Assembly (NCBI RefSeq): GCF_020034655.1
Contig: NZ_JAIQDJ010000002.1
Span: 310,001-374,000, forward strand
Direction of reading: 5' to 3'
Length of the DNA: 64,000 nt
Source of the DNA: Thermomonas beijingensis
GTDB taxonomy: Bacteria > Pseudomonadota > Gammaproteobacteria > Xanthomonadales > Xanthomonadaceae
Part shown: positions 61,401-64,000 of the stretch, piece by piece
Layout of the letters: the number at the start of each line of letters is the position of its first letter
Numbering within the stretch: the stretch's first letter is position 1
Translations under genes and position numbers: made by a program
The notes under the pieces: generated by a model
What the model was told of the DNA's origin: nothing
What the model saw: only the letters and a program-made list of their open reading frames with translations
The model's database searches: none

Positions 61401-61880
61401 ATGGTGGGGGCGGTGGCGGCCTTGTTGCTGACCCGTTCGGTGATTTCGGTGGTGGTGTTTATTGGCTTGATTTTGCTGGTGGGTCTGGTGGTGAAGAACG
61501 CCATCATCCTGATCGACAAGGTCAACCAATTGCGCGAAGACGGTGTAGCCAAGCGCGAAGCCCTGGTCGAAGGTGCACGCTCGCGGTTGCGTCCCATCAT
61601 GATGACCACCTTGTGCGCGGTGTTCGGCTTCCTGCCGCTGGCGCTGGCATTTGGCGATGGCGCGGAAGTGCGCAGCCCGATGGCGGTGACGGTGATCGGT
61701 GGCTTGCTGGTCTCCACCTTGCTGACCCTGGTGGTGATCCCGGTGGTGTATGACTTGCTGGACCGCAAGCCAGACGAGTTCTATGCCGAACGTGGCCGGC
61801 GCGCGCGCAAGGATGCCGAAGCCGTGGCGAGCGTGCTGTCGCATGAGCATGATCCGTTGAATGGCGGCGCGAAGGGCTGA
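58398..61880 (+). CDS. RND efflux permease (first of two)
   Basis: 1160 residues, longer than the usual ~1030. Twelve membrane helices in two halves; helix 4 has the proton-relay aspartates in LVVDDSIVVLES. Conserved start FSLVEFATRRRVTVAMM and PLSIATPF-like region. Two extra segments explain the length: a Ser/Ala-rich insert near 270-305 in the first porter loop, and about 70 residues between the halves with an amphipathic hydrophobic stretch. Proton-driven export of drugs, dyes or metabolites; substrates unknown. The start overlaps the adaptor stop. Confidence 0.88.
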   Translation: MSPSDDLHDPLHPPGGGFSLVEFATRRRVTVAMMTLTLVLFGLIALGSLKVNLLPDLSYPTLTVRTDYPGAAPSEVETLISQPAEEALGVVKGLRKLKSVSRTGQSDVVLEFAWGTNMDQASLDVRDKMEALQFPLDAKAPVLLRFNPSTQPIMRLALSPKQASSSADEIRQLMELRRYADEDLKRKLEPVAGVAAVKVGGGLEDEVQVDVDQRKLAQLGLTIDNVIQRLQQENVNVSGGRLEEGAQRYLVRTVNQFANVDEIRNMLLTTRAAASSNSGTQQAMRVAAASGNASVMAALSQGGSNNAAGVQAIRLKDVAEVRQGYKEREAIIRLNGRETVELALYKEGDANTVATADALEAKLKEIREKLPRGVELTTIEDQSIFIRNAIHSVKFDGVLGGILSILIIFLFLRDGWSTFVISLSLPVSIIATFFIMGQLGLSLNVMSLGGLALATGLVVDDSIVVLESIAKARERGLGILEATIAGTREVSMAVVASTLTTIAVFLPLVFVQGIAGQLFRDQALTVAIAIAVSLVVAMTLIPMLSSLKGRAPMGFPDEPAHPRWQAQKTWQKPVMYGGRGVGALFRYGFFGVAWLIVRIWRGIAAVVGPVMRKASDVAMAPYARAERGYLRILPAALSRPVPILLVAGVAFALTLAVVPLLGTDLIPQLAQDRFEMTAKLPPGTPLAQTDALVRQVQAAHGKDPGARVLYGVSGTGTRLDASPTESGENIGKLTVVMDGNQHEGPLTEGLRKTMREHPGVQVDFSRPELFSLSPPLEIEVEGQDLDAIRDAGNKLARMLRANGHYADVKSTVEQGFPEIQIRFDQDRAAALGLTTRQIADAVVNKVKGNVATRYSFRDRKIDVLVRAEASDRASVDDIRHLIVNSNKGAPVELAAVATVTATTGPSEIHRADHKRVAIVSANLHGIDLGNAIREVDAMVAATPLGVEIGMRIGGQGQELDESIRSLLFAFALAVFLVYLVMASQFESLLHPFVILFTIPLAMVGAVAALLLTRSVISVVVFIGLILLVGLVVKNAIILIDKVNQLREDGVAKREALVEGARSRLRPIMMTTLCAVFGFLPLALAFGDGAEVRSPMAVTVIGGLLVSTLLTLVVIPVVYDLLDRKPDEFYAERGRRARKDAEAVASVLSHEHDPLNGGAKG

Positions 61881-61884
61881 TGCG

Positions 61885-64000
61885 ATGAACATCACCGAGC
61901 TGTCCATTCGTCGCCCGGTCACCACCATCATGTTGTTCGTGTCGATGGTGGTGATTGGCTTGATCGCCTCGTTCCGCTTGCCGTTGGAATCGCAGCCGGA
62001 AGCCAGCGCGCCGTTCTTCTTCGTGCAGCTGCCCTATCCGGGCTCAACCCCGGAAGAAGTGGAGCGCAACTTGGTGCGGCCGATCGAGGAAGCGTTGTCC
62101 ACCATGTCCGGTATCAAGTCGATGAATGCCAATGCCAGCGCCGATGGCGGCGGGGTGTTTGTGCAGTTCAGCGATTGGGGGCGCGACGTGGCGTTGGCGG
62201 CATCCGAGGCGCGCGAGCACATTGATGCGATCCGCGACCAGTTGCCGGATGACTTCAAGCGCTATTTCGTGCGGCGCTGGAGCACCGGTGATCAGGAAGC
62301 CATCAGCTTGCGCCTGACCAGCAATGAAAACTTGAGTGCGCGTGGTGAGTTGATCGACCAAAGCATCAAGCGCCGCTTGGAGCGTTTGCCGGGCGTGGCG
62401 CGGATCGAGGTGGAAGGCGTACCGGTGCAGGAAGTGGTGGTGGCCATCGAGCCCGACCGCTTGACCGCCAATGGCGTGGTGTTGAACGAATTGGTCAGCC
62501 GCCTGCAGTCAGCCAATTTTTCGGTATCCGCGGGCGAAATTACCGACAGTGGCCGCCGCTTGCGCATCCAGCCCAAAGGCGAGATGACCGACTTGGAGCA
62601 GTTGCGGCTGTTGCCCATCAATGCCCGTGGCGTGCGCTTGGGTGATATCGCCGAGGTCGCCCTGCAATCGCAACGCATGAACTATGTGCGGCAAATTGAT
62701 GGCCGCCCCAGCGTGGGCGTGGACATCTACAAAGAGCGCGCTGCCAATCTGGTGGATCTGTCAAGATCGGTGCAGGCCGAACTGGAATTACTCAAGCAAG
62801 ATCCTGCGCTGAAGGGCGTCAACATCACGGTGGTGGATGACCAGGGTGAGCAAGTCATCAGCTCGCTGTCGGCGCTGGCCGAGGCCGGTGGCATTGGCTT
62901 GTTGCTCTCCATCGCGGTGCTGTATTTCTTCCTGCGCCATTGGCCATCCACCTTGATGGTGACGCTGGCCATCCCGATCTGTTTCATCATGACGCTTGGC
63001 TTCATGTATTTTGCCGGGATCACCCTCAATATCCTGTCAATGATGGGTTTGCTGCTGGCGGTGGGCATGCTGGTGGACAACGCCGTGGTGGTGGTGGAAA
63101 GCATTTATCAGGAGCGCGAAAAATACCCGGGCCAGCCGCGTTTGGCATCGGTGATCGGCACCCGGCATGTGGCCATTGCACTGTCCGCCGGCACCTTGTG
63201 CCACTGCATCGTGTTCCTGCCGATGATGTTCGGCGAAAAGAACATGCTGACCATTTTCCTTGCGCAATTGGCGGTCACGATTTCGGTGTCGCTGCTGGCT
63301 TCGTGGCTAGTGGCGATCAGCCTGATTCCGATGCTGTCGGCACGCATGAAAACCCCGCCGGCGGTGAAATCCCCTTTCATCACCCGTCTGCAAACACGCT
63401 ATGCCAAGGTGCTGCGTTGGAGCTTGGAGCATCGCGGCTGGAGCCTGACTGGCATCGTGCTGATCATTGCGCTGAGCTTCATTCCGATCCAGATGAGCAA
63501 GGGCGATTCGGGCAACGACGAAGATCCCACCAAGGTCGGCATTTTCTACCAATGGCAGGGCTCGTACTCGAAAGAGGAAATGGGTAAGGTCGTGGCGGAC
63601 GTGGAAAAATACATCGACGCCAACCGCAAGCGTTTCGATGTCAAGCAGGTGTATTCGCGCTATGCCGAACAGGGCTGGGCGATGACCCAGGTCGAGCTGA
63701 CGGTCAAGGACCCCATCAAGGCCAAGGCGATCCAGGACAAGATCCGCGAAGGTCTGCCGAAATCGGCACGCGCCAATATCGGGATTGGTCGGCAAGGCGG
63801 CATGGGCGGCGGCAGCGACCAGAGCATTTCGTTCAGCCTGACCGGCGATTCCACCCAAATACTGAAGACCCTCGCCGACGACATCTTGCCGATTTTGGGC
63901 AAGGGCAAGTCGCTGCGCGATGTACGCATCGATACCGGCGATGCCAACAGCGAGCTGGCGGTTCACGTCAACCGCGAGCGTGCGGCGGCTTATGGGTTCT
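61885..64000 (+). CDS. RND efflux permease (second, cut by window end)
   Basis: 705 codons visible from the ATG at 61885, 5 bp after the first permease. MNITELSIRRPVTTIM begins helix 1; helix 4 carries LLAVGMLVDNAVVVVES. It lacks the first permease's Ser-rich insert. Two permeases with one adaptor suggest a heteromultimeric pump of the MdtBC type. The C-terminal half lies beyond the window. Confidence 0.9.
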   Translation, partial: MNITELSIRRPVTTIMLFVSMVVIGLIASFRLPLESQPEASAPFFFVQLPYPGSTPEEVERNLVRPIEEALSTMSGIKSMNANASADGGGVFVQFSDWGRDVALAASEAREHIDAIRDQLPDDFKRYFVRRWSTGDQEAISLRLTSNENLSARGELIDQSIKRRLERLPGVARIEVEGVPVQEVVVAIEPDRLTANGVVLNELVSRLQSANFSVSAGEITDSGRRLRIQPKGEMTDLEQLRLLPINARGVRLGDIAEVALQSQRMNYVRQIDGRPSVGVDIYKERAANLVDLSRSVQAELELLKQDPALKGVNITVVDDQGEQVISSLSALAEAGGIGLLLSIAVLYFFLRHWPSTLMVTLAIPICFIMTLGFMYFAGITLNILSMMGLLLAVGMLVDNAVVVVESIYQEREKYPGQPRLASVIGTRHVAIALSAGTLCHCIVFLPMMFGEKNMLTIFLAQLAVTISVSLLASWLVAISLIPMLSARMKTPPAVKSPFITRLQTRYAKVLRWSLEHRGWSLTGIVLIIALSFIPIQMSKGDSGNDEDPTKVGIFYQWQGSYSKEEMGKVVADVEKYIDANRKRFDVKQVYSRYAEQGWAMTQVELTVKDPIKAKAIQDKIREGLPKSARANIGIGRQGGMGGGSDQSISFSLTGDSTQILKTLADDILPILGKGKSLRDVRIDTGDANSELAVHVNRERAAAYGF

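Overview
The window looks like a chromosomal segment of a member of the Lysobacteraceae (Xanthomonadaceae), a GC-rich gammaproteobacterium related to Xanthomonas, Lysobacter and Stenotrophomonas. The main reasons are a fused aspartokinase/diaminopimelate decarboxylase, the MurL/MurD2 peptidoglycan pair known from Xanthomonas, a DUF3144 gene inside the trp cluster, and xanthomonad-like order in several housekeeping blocks. Species cannot be named from the sequence alone.

Layout. 1-5.2 kb: partial ExeA/GspA-type ATPase, EamA transporter, secreted beta-lactamase-fold serine hydrolase, PhzF-family protein. 5.3-10.7 kb: lysAC, murL and murD2, a run of cell-wall precursor genes. 10.8-17.4 kb: dienelactone hydrolase, polyprenyl diphosphate synthase, ssb, thioesterase, two NlpC/P60 hydrolases, a SlyD-like isomerase, an FAD amine oxidoreductase and a 51-residue membrane protein. 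17.4-22.6 kb: S9 peptidase and parE on the minus strand, glucokinase on the plus strand. 22.7-29.2 kb: pyrG-kdsA-eno-ftsB-ispD-ispF-truD, tightly packed with overlapping ends. 29.3-29.7 kb: four minus-strand tRNAs (Pro, Arg, His, Lys). 30-36.5 kb: protein quality-control block tig-clpP-clpX-lon-hupB, with a clear sigma-32-type promoter before lon. 36.6-46.5 kb: tRNA-Val, aroC, then asd-fimV-truA-trpF-trpB-DUF3144-trpA-accD. 46.5-51 kb: glmM, two facing non-heme iron oxygenase-type genes, tpiA, secG, tRNA-Leu. 51.04-52.93 kb: a decayed integrated element downstream of tRNA-Leu. 52.9-57 kb: DUF6159-like membrane protein, LysR regulator, tRNA-Ser, tadA, a putative small RNA, a DUF6522-like protein and two c-type cytochromes. 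57.2-64 kb: an RND efflux operon (adaptor plus two permeases, the second cut by the window end).

Most of the window is core metabolism. Connected functions include cell wall (LysAC supplies meso-DAP/lysine, MurD2/MurL supply the D-Glu of the stem peptide, GlmM supplies GlcN-1-P), lipid A (KdsA), isoprenoids (IspD, IspF, polyprenyl synthase), proteolysis, tryptophan synthesis and export/efflux.

The only clearly foreign stretch is the 1.9-kb island after tRNA-Leu. It keeps the first residues of a tyrosine integrase with iteron-like repeats in front, a 57-residue orphan, a 152-residue nuclease-like ORF, and a DNA-methyltransferase fragment in the same frame as that ORF but separated by one TGA and cut before its catalytic motif. 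No CRISPR array, intact insertion sequence or complete new defence system was found. The best candidates for follow-up are this island, MurL (PP-loop plus cysteine cluster), the putative sRNA near 55.7 kb, the G9 tract inside the efflux adaptor gene, and several inverted repeats in promoter regions.
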